From positions 4,154,001 to 4,218,000 of the forward strand of contig NZ_CP029608.1 in the NCBI RefSeq assembly GCF_003352185.1: 64,000 nucleotides of DNA, given 5' to 3'. The translations under genes and the position numbers were made by a program. Below the pieces are notes generated by a model. It was not told where the DNA came from. It saw only the letters and a program-made list of their open reading frames with translations, and ran no database searches. The stretch comes from Pseudomonas kribbensis. Its GTDB lineage: Bacteria > Pseudomonadota > Gammaproteobacteria > Pseudomonadales > Pseudomonadaceae. Positions 27,443 to 36,419 of the stretch are shown piece after piece. Position 1 is the first letter of the stretch. Each line of letters starts with the position of its first letter.

Positions 27443-27477
27443 GAATGCGATCCATTCTTAATTGCACTCTAATTGCA
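27443..27477 (+). promoter_or_regulatory. Candidate control region upstream of the second ECF sigma gene
   Basis: GAATG-N5-CATTC (27443-27457) is followed by two copies of TAATTGCA at 27459-27466 and 27470-27477, 11 bp apart, i.e. one helical turn. The block is 39 bp before the sigma-factor ATG and is locally AT-rich. A Fur site would be expected here, but the match to the Fur consensus is poor. Confidence 0.35.
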
Positions 27478-27515
27478 GCCAGGCATCGGATGCCCGCAAC
27501 GAGTATCTGCCGCCC

Positions 27516-28022
27516 ATGTCGCCTTTTGATCCGCCATTGAATCAGCAAGTCCAGACGCTCTACAGCGAACACCACGGGTGGCTGCAGGGCTGGCTGCAGC
27601 GCAAGCTGGGCAATCGCTGCGATGCGGCCGACCTTGCACACGATACGTTTTTACGCCTGCTCAGCCGTCAGGTGGTCAAACCGCTGGGCAACGAACCCCG
27701 GGCGCTGCTGACGCACATTGCCAAAGGTCTGGTGATCGACCGCTGGCGGCGTCAGGACATCGAGCGCGCCTACCTGGAAACCATCGCCAGCCTGCCCGTC
27801 GCCGAGGTGCCGTCGCCGGAAACCCGCTACCTGATTCTCGAAACCCTTTGGCGCATCGAAGCCCTGCTGCGTGAGTTGCCGGCGCAGACCCGCGACACCT
27901 TCCTGCTGTCGCAGATCGAAGGCCTGACCTACGCGCAGATCGCCACACGCCTGAATGTTTCGCTGATTACCGTCAAACGCCACATGCGCGCCGCGTTCAT
28001 TGCCTGCCTGAGTGTCGCCTGA
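27516..28022 (+). CDS. ECF sigma factor, FecI-like
   Basis: A 168-residue sigma-70 family ECF factor. Region 2 (DAADLAHDTFLRLL, then PRALLTHIAKGLVIDRWRR) and region 4 (LPAQTRDTFLLSQIEGLTYAQIATRL in broken form, helix-turn-helix NVSLITVKRHM) are clear. The ATG at 27516 gives the typical MSPFDPPL… N terminus; earlier in-frame codons have no support. It overlaps the following fecR-like gene by 1 bp (TGATG). It should recruit RNA polymerase to the receptor gene at 29081. Confidence 0.85.
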   Translation: MSPFDPPLNQQVQTLYSEHHGWLQGWLQRKLGNRCDAADLAHDTFLRLLSRQVVKPLGNEPRALLTHIAKGLVIDRWRRQDIERAYLETIASLPVAEVPSPETRYLILETLWRIEALLRELPAQTRDTFLLSQIEGLTYAQIATRLNVSLITVKRHMRAAFIACLSVA

Positions 28023-28981
28023 TGAGTTCGTCGATGATCAATCCGCAGATTCTCGGTGAAGCCGCCGACTGGCTGGTGCAGCTGCATTCGGGAACCGCTT
28101 CGCCGTCCGATCATCAGGCCATCGCCCAATGGCGCAGCCGCAGCGCCGAACACGCCATCGCCTGGCAACGGGCCGAAGCCCTGCTCGGTGATTTGCGCAG
28201 CGTGCCGGCCAATGTAGCGATGCAGACCCTGCAACGGGCTTCGCGCAAGGAAGGCCTCAGTCGTCGCCAGACCCTCACCCGCCTCGGCCTGCTGTTGATG
28301 GCCGGGCCGTTGGGCATCGCCTCGCAACATGTGCCGTGGCAGCAATGGACTGCCGACCAGCGCACCGCCGTCGGCGAGCAAAAGAACCTGCAATTGCCGG
28401 ACGGCACCCAATTGCTGCTCAACACCGACAGCGCCGTGAACATCGCTTATAGCCCGGTCGAGCGCCGAGTCTTGTTACTCAACGGCGAAGTGCTGATCAA
28501 CACCGCCAACGATGCTGCCGCCCGCCCGTTCATTGTCGAAACCCCACAAGGCCTCGCCCGCGCGCTCGGCACGCGGTTCTGCGTGCGCACCGAGGGTTCG
28601 CGCAGCCTGGTGTCGGTGCTGGAAGGGCAGGTGCAAATCACCCCGGAATTGCTCAAGCAAAACGCGATCATCAAGGCCGGCGAACGCCAGCGCTTCAAGC
28701 TGAACGGCTTCGACAGCGCCGAAACCTTCGACACCGCCAGCCTGGCCTGGGACAAGGGCATGCTGCTGGCCAGCAACATGCGTCTGGACGAATTGCTCGG
28801 CGAACTGAGTCGCTATCGTCGCGGCGTCTTGCGCTGTCATCCGGATGTCGCGGCGATGCGTGTGTCCGGCGCGTTTTCCCTGCGCGACACCGACGCCAGC
28901 CTGCGTCTGCTCAGCGACACCCTGCCGCTGAACATCAACAGCCTGACCCGCTATTGGCTGTCGGTGGAGCCTCGCGTCTGA
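28022..28981 (+). CDS. FecR-family anti-sigma regulator
   Basis: A 319-residue protein. The cytoplasmic N terminus (ILGEAADWLVQLHSG…HAIAWQRAEALL) matches FecR anti-sigma regions, a hydrophobic segment at about residues 86-105 crosses the membrane, and the periplasmic FecR domain contains KNLQLPDGTQLLLNTDSAV and VETPQGLARALGTRF. Translationally coupled to the sigma gene (TGATG). It should relay occupancy of the receptor encoded 99 bp downstream. Confidence 0.85.
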   Translation: MSSSMINPQILGEAADWLVQLHSGTASPSDHQAIAQWRSRSAEHAIAWQRAEALLGDLRSVPANVAMQTLQRASRKEGLSRRQTLTRLGLLLMAGPLGIASQHVPWQQWTADQRTAVGEQKNLQLPDGTQLLLNTDSAVNIAYSPVERRVLLLNGEVLINTANDAAARPFIVETPQGLARALGTRFCVRTEGSRSLVSVLEGQVQITPELLKQNAIIKAGERQRFKLNGFDSAETFDTASLAWDKGMLLASNMRLDELLGELSRYRRGVLRCHPDVAAMRVSGAFSLRDTDASLRLLSDTLPLNINSLTRYWLSVEPRV

Positions 28982-29080
28982 GCCTTCGGAAAAAACTTTC
29001 AATGTTCACTGATACCTTTTCGCGCCTCGTCCGGTGAGTGGATAGACCTTTCAATTCCACGCGCCCGACAGGATCGCCGA

Positions 29081-31504
29081 ATGACCGCATTGCCCACGCC
29101 CCGCCCCGCTACTTTTCCGTTCAAGGCCCTGAGCCTGGCCCTGGCTTTCGGCGCACTGTTGCCGACTGTCGGCCACGCAGCCGACAGCGTCAGCGAAAGT
29201 GCGAGCCAGACCGTCAACATCGGCCCGGGCCTGCTCAGCCACGTGCTGGCGCAATTTGCCGTGAGCGTCGGCGTGCCGCTGTCGTTCGACCCGGCACAAC
29301 TCGGTAATCGCCAGAGCCCGGGCCTGCAAGGCAATTACACCGCGCAAAGCGGTTTCGCCCGGCTGCTGGACGGCAGCGGTTTCGAACTGATCAGCACCGG
29401 CAACAATGGTTACACCGTGGCGCCGAAAGTTGCGGCGGACGGTGCGCTGGAACTTGGCGCCACCACCGTCAGCGCCCTGCACGACAGCAGCGATGACACC
29501 TACGGCGGCGAACAGGTCGCCCGTCGCGCGCAGGTCGGCATGCTCGGCAATCAGGCAGTCAACGACCTGCCCTTCAGCGTCACCAGCTACACCGCCAAGA
29601 CCATGGCCGATCAGCAGGCGCAAACCATCGGCGATGTGTTGCTCAACGATGCCTCGGTGCGCCAGTCCAACGGCTTCGGCAATTTCTCGCAGATGTTCAT
29701 GATCCGTGGTCTGCCACTAGCCTCCGATGACATTTCCTATAACGGCCTGTACGGCGTGCTGCCCCGGCAGATCATCGCCACCGAAGCACTGGACCGGGTC
29801 GAGCTGTTCAAGGGCCCGAATGCCTTCGTCAACGGTGTCACCCCGAGCGGCAGCGGCATCGGCGGCGGGATCAACCTGCAACCCAAACGCGCCCTGGACA
29901 CCCCGACCCGCAGCGTCACCCTCGACTACAGCGCCGACGGCCGGGTCGGCACGCATCTGGACCTCGGCCAGCGCTTTGGCGAAGACAACCGCTTCGGCGC
30001 CCGGATCAACCTGATGCAGCGCGAAGGCGACACCGCCGTCGATCAAGAAGACCAGCGTTCGTCGCTGTTCAGCGTCGGCCTCGACTACCGCGGCGAGCGC
30101 CTGCGAGTCTCGACCGACTTCGGCTATCAGAAGCAGGTGATCAATCAGGGTCGCTCGGTGATCTATGTCGACTCAAGCCTGAGCAAAGCCCCCAAGGTGC
30201 CGCACGCCAACGCCAGCTACGCCCAGAGCTGGAGCTACTCGCAGCTCGAAGACACCTTCGGCATGGCCCGCGCCGAATACGACCTGAACGATAACTGGAC
30301 CGCCTACGTGTCCGGTGGCGCCAAGCACACCCGGGAAAACGGCGTGTACTCGTCGCTGACCGTCACTGACCTCAACGGCAACGCCCGTGGCGGCATGCTC
30401 TATCCGCCCCACGACGAGGACAACCAAAGTGCAATGGCCGGCCTCAACGGCCATTTCGACACCGGCCCCGTCAGCCATCAGTTGAACCTCGGCTGGGCGG
30501 GCATCTGGGGCGAGCAACGCTCGGCGTTCGAAACCATCGGCAACGCCTCGCGCTACCCCACCAATCTGTACAACGTCACCGACAAGCCGCGCCCGCCGGC
30601 CACCTCGTTCGCCGGTGACATCAATGATCCGCGCGTCGTCGGCAAGAACACCCTGCGCAGCGAAGCGATTTCCGACACCCTCGGCTTTCTCGACGACCGC
30701 GTGCTGCTGACCCTCGGTCTGCGCCGCCAGCAAATGAAGGTCGATGGCTGGGCCACGGCCACCGGGGCCCGCACTTCGAGTTACGACGAATCGATCACCA
30801 CTCCGGTCTACGGTCTGGTGATCAAGCCCTGGGAACACGTGTCGTTTTACGCCAACCGCATCGAAGGCCTGGCCAAGGGCCCGACGCCGCCGACCAGCGC
30901 GATCAACCGCGACGAAACCTTCGCCCCGGTGCGCAGCAAGCAGGTCGAGGCCGGCGTACGGCTGGACATGGGCAGCTATGGCGCCAGCCTCGGCGTCTAC
31001 CGCATCGAGCAACCATCGAGCTACACCCAGGACGGGATCTTCCGGGTCGACGGCCAACAGACCAACAAGGGCGTGGAACTCAACGTCTACGGTGAACCTG
31101 TCGACGGCCTGCGCCTGCTCAGCGGCGCGACCGTGATGAAGACCGAACTCGACGGCAGCAGCAACGGCGTCAACGACGGCAACCGCGCCATTGGCGTGCC
31201 ACGCTTCCAGTTCAACATCGGCGCCGACTGGGATGTTCCGGGACTCGAAGGCGCAGCCCTCAGCGCCCGCATGTTGCGCACCGGCGGCCAGTACCTGAAC
31301 GCGGCCAACACCCAAAGCATCCCGTCGTGGAACCGATTCGATCTCGGCTCGCGCTACGCCTTCAAACTCGATGAAAAGCAGATCACCCTGCGCGCCAATC
31401 TGGAAAACGTCGCCAACGAAGCCTATTGGGCCTCGGCCAATGGCGGCTACCTGACCCAGGGCGCACCGCGCACGTTGAAGGTTTCGGCCACCGTGGATTT
31501 CTGA
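29081..31504 (+). CDS. TonB-dependent siderophore receptor with STN domain
   Basis: An 807-residue outer-membrane receptor. It has a signal peptide (…TVGHAA), an STN signalling domain (about residues 45-110), a plug (about 150-260, with FGNFSQMFMIRGLPL and VELFKGPNAFVNGV) and a barrel ending with terminal Phe. It belongs to the ferric-hydroxamate side (FhuE/FiuA/FoxA-like) by plug wording and by the sigma-FecR-receptor order, which resembles fiuI-fiuR-fiuA. The actual siderophore cannot be assigned from sequence. Likely autoinduced through the adjacent sigma and FecR pair. Confidence 0.82.
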   Translation: MTALPTPRPATFPFKALSLALAFGALLPTVGHAADSVSESASQTVNIGPGLLSHVLAQFAVSVGVPLSFDPAQLGNRQSPGLQGNYTAQSGFARLLDGSGFELISTGNNGYTVAPKVAADGALELGATTVSALHDSSDDTYGGEQVARRAQVGMLGNQAVNDLPFSVTSYTAKTMADQQAQTIGDVLLNDASVRQSNGFGNFSQMFMIRGLPLASDDISYNGLYGVLPRQIIATEALDRVELFKGPNAFVNGVTPSGSGIGGGINLQPKRALDTPTRSVTLDYSADGRVGTHLDLGQRFGEDNRFGARINLMQREGDTAVDQEDQRSSLFSVGLDYRGERLRVSTDFGYQKQVINQGRSVIYVDSSLSKAPKVPHANASYAQSWSYSQLEDTFGMARAEYDLNDNWTAYVSGGAKHTRENGVYSSLTVTDLNGNARGGMLYPPHDEDNQSAMAGLNGHFDTGPVSHQLNLGWAGIWGEQRSAFETIGNASRYPTNLYNVTDKPRPPATSFAGDINDPRVVGKNTLRSEAISDTLGFLDDRVLLTLGLRRQQMKVDGWATATGARTSSYDESITTPVYGLVIKPWEHVSFYANRIEGLAKGPTPPTSAINRDETFAPVRSKQVEAGVRLDMGSYGASLGVYRIEQPSSYTQDGIFRVDGQQTNKGVELNVYGEPVDGLRLLSGATVMKTELDGSSNGVNDGNRAIGVPRFQFNIGADWDVPGLEGAALSARMLRTGGQYLNAANTQSIPSWNRFDLGSRYAFKLDEKQITLRANLENVANEAYWASANGGYLTQGAPRTLKVSATVDF

Positions 31505-31585
31505 GTACCACTGGTCACCCGGTCGGCACCAAGCAAGGCGCGCTTCAGACCAATATCAGGTAAATCCCCTTTCTGGAGACGTACC

Positions 31586-31882
31586 ATGAAGACGCGCACA
31601 TTGACCTCGATGCTGCTGGCCGGTTTGTTGGCCACAGCCTCCGCCACCAGTTTTGCCGCCAATGACGGTGCCAACACGTCGGGCACCCAGTCCGGCGCCA
31701 ACGGCGGGACGAGCATGCCGCCGGACAACACCACTAAACGACCTAACGACGGCCCATCCGACGGGATGAAAACAGGAACCGGAACCAACGGCAGCGCCAG
31801 CGGCTCAGGTTCGGGCGCGGGTGGTGGAACGGGCGCAGCGGGTGGCGGAACGGGTGGTTCCGGAGCCGGTACCGGCGGCTGA
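31586..31882 (+). CDS. Small exported Gly/Ser/Thr-rich protein
   Basis: A 98-residue protein: a clear signal peptide (MKTRTLTSMLLAGLL…SFA|AND) and a low-complexity mature part dominated by Gly, Thr, Ser, Asn and Pro, with a (G)GTG/GGG C terminus. There is a good GGAG site before the ATG. No fold or function is recognisable; a secreted or matrix-associated low-complexity protein is possible. A hairpin follows. Confidence 0.65.
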   Translation: MKTRTLTSMLLAGLLATASATSFAANDGANTSGTQSGANGGTSMPPDNTTKRPNDGPSDGMKTGTGTNGSASGSGSGAGGGTGAAGGGTGGSGAGTGG

Positions 31883-31893
31883 ACGAACAAGAG

Positions 31894-31921
31894 CAGGCCA
31901 TGGTGAGCGCATCATGGCCTG
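31894..31921 (+). terminator. Possible terminator after the Gly-rich protein gene
   Basis: A 9-bp perfect inverted repeat CAGGCCATG / CATGGCCTG with a 10-nt loop lies just past the stop, without a clean T-tract. The diguanylate cyclase gene ends 18 bp further on in the opposite direction. Confidence 0.4.
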
Positions 31922-31939
31922 TGTCTGAACCCTTTTCCG

Positions 31940-33511
31940 TCAGCGATCCGAACGCATCAACTCGCCAACGCCGCCGTCCATGGACAACACCGCCGCGCGA
32001 TTGCGGCCCGCGTTCTTGGCCTGATAGAGCGCGGCATCGGCACGCTGGATGAACAGCTCCGGGCTGTCGTTGCCCAGCGGAATGAACGAATAACAGCCCA
32101 GGCTCACGGTGAGGTAACCGGTGGGCGAGCCGCTGTGGGTGATGTGTTTGTCCATGACGCTGCGGCGGATCTGCCCGGCAATCGCCAGCGCGCCATTGAT
32201 GTCGGTGTCCGGCAACAGCACCGCGAACTCTTCGCCACCGTAGCGCACCGCCAGATCGGGCTTGCGCTGGCAACAGTTCTTCACCACTTGGGCAACCTGG
32301 GTCAGGCAATGGTCGCCGGCCACATGGCCGTAGGCATCGTTGTAGCGCTTGAAGAAATCGATATCGAGCATGATCAGGCTGACCGGGCTCGATTGCCGGG
32401 CGCCCCGGGCGAACTCAATCTCCAGCGACTGCTCGAACAGGCGCCGGTTGGCCAGTCCGGTCAGACTGTCGTGCGTGGCAATCAGCTCCAGCGCCCGCTG
32501 GGCCTTGATCAGGTTTTTCTCGATCCGCTCACCGTCGCGCACCTGATGGATGAATACCCAGCCAAACAGCCCCACGCCGAGCATCACCAGCGCCACGATC
32601 ACGCTGGACTGAAAGGCACGGTCATGCCAGCCCTTGAGAATCGTGTCCCGCGATGAAGAGGCAGACACCACCAGCGGATAACTTTCGAGCTGCCGATAGC
32701 CATAAAGGCGCGTGACCCCGTCGACCACCGAATCGATCATTGCCGTACCGGCCGAGGCGTTGGGGAGCAATGTCTGGTAGATCTCGCCCTTGGCCAGCGA
32801 GGTGCCGATCAAGGACTCGTCGAACGGCCGGCGCGCAAGCAAGGTGCCGTTGGTCAGGCCGAGGAACATGGTGCCGTTGTCGTCCAGGCTGAAGCTTTTG
32901 AAGAACTTGTCGAAGTACGACATCTTGATGCCGGCCATCAGCACGCCCTGAAAATTGCCGGCGTGGTCGTTCACTCGCTTGGAAATCGGGATGATCCACT
33001 CGCCGTTTTCGCGACTGCGGATCGCCGGGCCGATGTGCGCCACGGACGACACGTTCTGCTGGTGATATTTGAAATACTCGCGATCCGCCACGCCGTTGCC
33101 GCGGGGCAGATCAGGGAATGAGGTAATCACCCACTGCCCTTCGCGATCGAACAGGAACATGCCGTGCAACTGCTCCAGCTGCTGCACCCGGCGTGCGAAG
33201 GTTCTCTGCAGGCGCGGTCTCTGCGCCGCGCCATAACCGTCTTCCTGAATCCAGTCGACCAGGCTGGTCATCACCAGATCGGCGGCCAGAAAAGTGTCTT
33301 CGGCCTGCTGCGCCATCGCCCGGGTCAGGTTGGCCGAGGCCATCTGCGCATTCGCCAGATCCTGCCGCCGTGACTGTTCGATCTGCAAATACAGCAAACC
33401 GGACAGGCACAGACACACGGCAACGATGAACAGCACCGCCGCCTTGCGCAGGGGCAAACGCTTGAGAGTGCCGCCGGGGGCCTGATGCGGATCGTGTATG
33501 GGGATAGGCAA
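31940..33511 (-). CDS. Membrane-bound diguanylate cyclase with periplasmic sensor domain
   Basis: A 523-residue protein. An N-terminal membrane segment (about residues 20-42) and a second one (about 280-300) flank a periplasmic dCACHE-type sensor (LFDREGQWVITSFPD…). The C-terminal GGDEF domain has an intact active-site GGEEF (425-429) preceded by the RKPD inhibitory site at the correct 5-residue spacing, so it should make cyclic di-GMP and be product-inhibited. There is no ATG before the first membrane segment; a TTG at 33511 behind CCCAGGAC is preferred to a TTG at 33616. Ligand unknown. Confidence 0.85.
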   Translation of the reverse strand: MPIPIHDPHQAPGGTLKRLPLRKAAVLFIVAVCLCLSGLLYLQIEQSRRQDLANAQMASANLTRAMAQQAEDTFLAADLVMTSLVDWIQEDGYGAAQRPRLQRTFARRVQQLEQLHGMFLFDREGQWVITSFPDLPRGNGVADREYFKYHQQNVSSVAHIGPAIRSRENGEWIIPISKRVNDHAGNFQGVLMAGIKMSYFDKFFKSFSLDDNGTMFLGLTNGTLLARRPFDESLIGTSLAKGEIYQTLLPNASAGTAMIDSVVDGVTRLYGYRQLESYPLVVSASSSRDTILKGWHDRAFQSSVIVALVMLGVGLFGWVFIHQVRDGERIEKNLIKAQRALELIATHDSLTGLANRRLFEQSLEIEFARGARQSSPVSLIMLDIDFFKRYNDAYGHVAGDHCLTQVAQVVKNCCQRKPDLAVRYGGEEFAVLLPDTDINGALAIAGQIRRSVMDKHITHSGSPTGYLTVSLGCYSFIPLGNDSPELFIQRADAALYQAKNAGRNRAAVLSMDGGVGELMRSDR

Positions 33512-33701
33512 AAGCGTGTCCTGGGCAGGTACGACAGGGGCAAAGGCCCGAAACCCTTGTTTTTTGTGAGCGTAGCCCACCGGATAGTACGGGGCAACCA
33601 AGTGCCACCGAGACAATCCCGACCCCGTTGATATCGGCGCGCAGTGGAAATGGATGACCTGCGAGGCGATTTATTTTTCAGGCCACACGCCTCAAGCCGG
33701 C

Positions 33702-34217
33702 TCAGGGCTTGTTGACTTCGCGCAGCAGGTCTGCGACCGGGAGGTTCATGGTGTTTGAGTAGTAGGGTTTGTAGCCGTAAGCGGTGACGACGACTTTGCA
33801 GGGGATTTGTTGTTTGCCGGAGAGGAGTTGGTTGATTTCTGCCACTGACAAGTATCTTTCCGAGCTTCGGTCGCTAGAGGTCTCGGAAATGAAAGCATGG
33901 GTCAGATAAGAGTATCCCGCTGGGGCTCCGTCTCTTTTATCGGGCGATATCAGGCCAAACGCTGAAAACCGAATCGCTTTACCAACCGAGAAATCCTGAT
34001 CTTCAGCCAAGGCACAATGAAGCATGCCTGAAGCCATTCCTACCCTTTCTCCCCGGCCAAAAAGATCCAAGACATCAACATTCGACTGATATCTGATTAC
34101 ATATAAAGACCTGTCTCTCTCAACTGAGACATAGCTCAAGTTCGCTGGAGGCCATGCATGGTCTTTTGCACAACCCGAACAGATCACGATAAGCAGGCAA
34201 ACGAACAATCTAAACAT
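33702..34217 (-). CDS. Lipoprotein, candidate immunity protein of the T6SS lipase
   Basis: A 171-residue protein beginning with a lipoprotein signal (MFRLFVCLLIVICSGC; the Cys at 16 would be lipidated, although the -3 residue is not ideal). The mature part resembles no family I know. Its ATG overlaps the stop of the lipase-like gene by 1 bp (TGATG), so it is made together with that effector. A periplasmic lipoprotein partner is the usual form of immunity to Tle phospholipase effectors. Like the lipase gene it is AT-richer than its surroundings, suggesting joint acquisition. Confidence 0.6.
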   Translation of the reverse strand: MFRLFVCLLIVICSGCAKDHAWPPANLSYVSVERDRSLYVIRYQSNVDVLDLFGRGERVGMASGMLHCALAEDQDFSVGKAIRFSAFGLISPDKRDGAPAGYSYLTHAFISETSSDRSSERYLSVAEINQLLSGKQQIPCKVVVTAYGYKPYYSNTMNLPVADLLREVNKP

Positions 34218-34945
34218 CAGGAAAATTCCTCCATGATCGAGTCAAACAGCAGATCACCAGCAGATTTGTTTCCCGCAATACGTGCGGTAAACAGACCCAA
34301 AGCGTTTGCATGATTGGTATCCACATTCACGTTCAGTGACGGGCCACAAGTGATAAGCCATTTCTCGCCAAAGTCGGCGACACCATCTGAAGAGTCTCTT
34401 TTGCTGGGCGTAGCCTTGATGTTCACCCAATTGGCCGCAACCGGGTCAGGACGATCAAAATAAATATCTGAGCCCAACCAGACCAAAGCGCCCTCTCCCA
34501 CAGGATCAAGGGTAACCAGCATCTGAACCCGGTATCCCCATTCAGACATGATCTTTGTCAGGTGCGCGCCATTCCAGCCACCGAGGCTGTGACCAACGAT
34601 ATATACGGGGCAGCTCTTGTAAGGGATCAGGCCCAAAACATACCGCTGAATATCTTTCTTTCCTTTGACTTGGTTGTACCCCAACCAATCCGATTTATAT
34701 TTCCCCTCCGTTGCCAAATCCTGAACGCGCTCATCGAAGTACTTACGTGCTTCTTGAATGTTTCCATATGGCCCGGAAAAATAGTAACTCTCCTTATCCC
34801 CAGCACCTCCCACAAACACAACAACCGCCTTGGTACTCTCCACCGGAACAGCCTTCACACTGACGTCCTTCTTGTCCGTCAGCGTATGTTCCTTGTGCAG
34901 CTTGTAATTGTTGCCTTTCTCGCACGTAACCGTTTCCGCACACAT
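34217..34945 (-). CDS. Probable T6SS lipase effector (alpha/beta hydrolase)
   Basis: A 242-residue hydrolase without signal peptide. The nucleophile elbow GHSLGG (Ser120) follows a hydrophobic strand, Asp147 sits in TLDPVG after the next strand, and His212 in NHAN is in place for a Ser-Asp-His triad. The N-terminal VVVFVGGAGDKES supplies an oxyanion-loop-like strand. It lies 3 bp after a PAAR gene and overlaps a lipoprotein gene, the arrangement of secreted T6SS lipases with immunity. It does not obviously match the published Tle1-Tle5 types. Phospholipid cleavage in target cells is inferred. The gene is markedly AT-richer than the flanking regions. Confidence 0.65.
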   Translation of the reverse strand: MCAETVTCEKGNNYKLHKEHTLTDKKDVSVKAVPVESTKAVVVFVGGAGDKESYYFSGPYGNIQEARKYFDERVQDLATEGKYKSDWLGYNQVKGKKDIQRYVLGLIPYKSCPVYIVGHSLGGWNGAHLTKIMSEWGYRVQMLVTLDPVGEGALVWLGSDIYFDRPDPVAANWVNIKATPSKRDSSDGVADFGEKWLITCGPSLNVNVDTNHANALGLFTARIAGNKSAGDLLFDSIMEEFS

Positions 34946-34948
34946 GCC

Positions 34949-35446
34949 TCATTCCTCCAGAAACAGTTTGATGGATTCCGGAAGATGCGAACTGATCGTG
35001 TGGGTGAAACCGCCAGCATCGGACACGCCGTGCTCCATCCGACCGTCCGCACGCTGGATCATGTACGGATGATTCGGCATCGGTTCACCGGTGGTGTCGT
35101 TCACCAACTGCAATTTGTCGGTGAAGTGCACCGGCATTGGCAACAGGCCGCTGAAGGGTGCGTTCGTCACGGTATCGCCAATAATGACCGTGCCGGATCC
35201 ACCAATAACCACATTCCCGTGACCACCGGTGCTGTCCAGGGTGGCGGCGTTCAGACCATTGATAAAAACCGTCGAGGAAACGCCACCGGTAATCGGGCTG
35301 CCGCACGCCGACTTGTCCGTCATACGCGCAGCGGGCAGCCCGTCGAAATTCACGTTCGGCGAACCACTGACAATCGGGTTGGTGCCATGTCCCGGTAATG
35401 GGCAGGCTGTCGGGTCGGTCACTCGGGCAGCGGGTTTTCCGCTCAT
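34949..35446 (-). CDS. PAAR-domain T6SS spike-tip protein with C-terminal beta-sandwich extension
   Basis: A 165-residue protein. Residues 1 to about 95 form a PAAR domain (PAARVTDPTACPLPGHG…GSPNVNFDGLPAARMTDKSACG… HGNVVIGGSGTVIIGD), which caps the VgrG spike and carries cargo. Residues about 105-165 (FTDKLQLVNDTTGEPMPNHPYMI … GVSDAGGFTHTI) look like the transthyretin-like adaptor extension seen on VgrG and PAAR proteins. It is the first gene of a three-gene cassette with the lipase and lipoprotein. No other T6SS structural gene is in this window, so the apparatus must be elsewhere. Confidence 0.8.
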   Translation of the reverse strand: MSGKPAARVTDPTACPLPGHGTNPIVSGSPNVNFDGLPAARMTDKSACGSPITGGVSSTVFINGLNAATLDSTGGHGNVVIGGSGTVIIGDTVTNAPFSGLLPMPVHFTDKLQLVNDTTGEPMPNHPYMIQRADGRMEHGVSDAGGFTHTISSHLPESIKLFLEE

Positions 35447-35530
35447 GAAAAAGCTCCTTGCAGTATCGCGTCATCATCCGTAGGGCGCGCAGCATGAACA
35501 AAGTCGCGACGCCGATCAAATCTGCACGCA

Positions 35531-35564
35531 AAAAAACAGGCGCCTGAAAAGGCGCCTGTTTTTT
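35531..35564. terminator. Strong rho-independent terminator
   Basis: AAAAAACAGGCGCC, a 6-nt loop and GGCGCCTGTTTTTT make a symmetrical hairpin with A- and T-tracts, so it works in both directions. It lies just after the RNase T2 stop on the minus strand and insulates the T6SS cassette downstream. Confidence 0.9.
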
Positions 35565-35584
35565 ATGGCCGGTAACCGATTGCG

Positions 35585-36250
35585 TTACCGCGACGGCGGC
35601 ACCCGGATATCTCCCGCCCGGCACTGGGTTTTCACACCCTTGCCGCACGCACCGAATTGCAGATCCTTGCCCATGCACACCCGTACTTCCGAGAGCTCCG
35701 GGCCGCTGCAAATGACGGCGATGCCGTCGGCCGGGATGCCCGGATTGCTCTTGCGGAACAGGTCGGCGATTTCCTGCGCTTCGAAGTAATAAGAGTTGCT
35801 GAACGGTTGCAGCTCTTGCGGGATTGTCACCGCCGCCACAGCTTTGTCCGCTTCGTCGAAGTAGCCCATCGCACCCAGGCCGCTGCAGGTGCCGTGCTTG
35901 CTCCATTCGTGGTCGAGGAGTTTTTTCGTCGGGAACAGCGTCATGCCCTTGGCTGTTTCAGCGGCCGAGAGCGTGGTCACTGGCGGGCAGGATTCCGGCC
36001 AGCCGCCCTTGGCGTATTGTGGCCACAGACCGTGCAGGACAAAACCGTAGCCCTTGCCGGTGCATTGCGGGTCGTCCTTGTGGGTGAGGCAGAACGTCGG
36101 CGACCAGGACAGCGTCAGCAGGTAGTAATCGAACACCCCCGCCACCGACTCCGTCGGCGCCTTGTTGGCGTGTGACTGGCGCGCCGAACTCAGGCCGATG
36201 CTACCGACCGTCAGCGCAATCAGCGCCATAATTGTAAAAAGCTTTTTCAT
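35585..36250 (-). CDS. Periplasmic ribonuclease T2 family enzyme (RNase I-like)
   Basis: A 221-residue exported RNase. The signal peptide ends near …SSARQSHA. Both catalytic segments are intact: CAS I FVLHGLWPQ and CAS II EWSKHGTC, giving the two active histidines. It should cleave RNA non-specifically in the periplasm, through a 2',3'-cyclic phosphate. The ATG follows AAGGAA. Conserved cysteines fit the usual disulphides. The gene stands alone with its own terminator. Confidence 0.88.
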   Translation of the reverse strand: MKKLFTIMALIALTVGSIGLSSARQSHANKAPTESVAGVFDYYLLTLSWSPTFCLTHKDDPQCTGKGYGFVLHGLWPQYAKGGWPESCPPVTTLSAAETAKGMTLFPTKKLLDHEWSKHGTCSGLGAMGYFDEADKAVAAVTIPQELQPFSNSYYFEAQEIADLFRKSNPGIPADGIAVICSGPELSEVRVCMGKDLQFGACGKGVKTQCRAGDIRVPPSR

Positions 36251-36419
36251 GTTCCCGTTCCTTGGGACGCGTGCGTCCGTGGTTTTTGTGGTCTGACCGT
36301 CAAATGGTCAGGGGCTGATTGAGTCATGCCAGTGTTGCAAGCGCATGACGCAAGGCAAAGCTGTACTACGTTGAAAGGTCTACGATTAATAAGCAGACAC
36401 CACAAACAGGGATCCCGAA

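Noticed and set aside
27462..27515. Longer N terminus for the second ECF sigma factor
   Set aside because: The extension includes the candidate operator repeats and lacks a ribosome site; 27516 gives a normal sigma N terminus.
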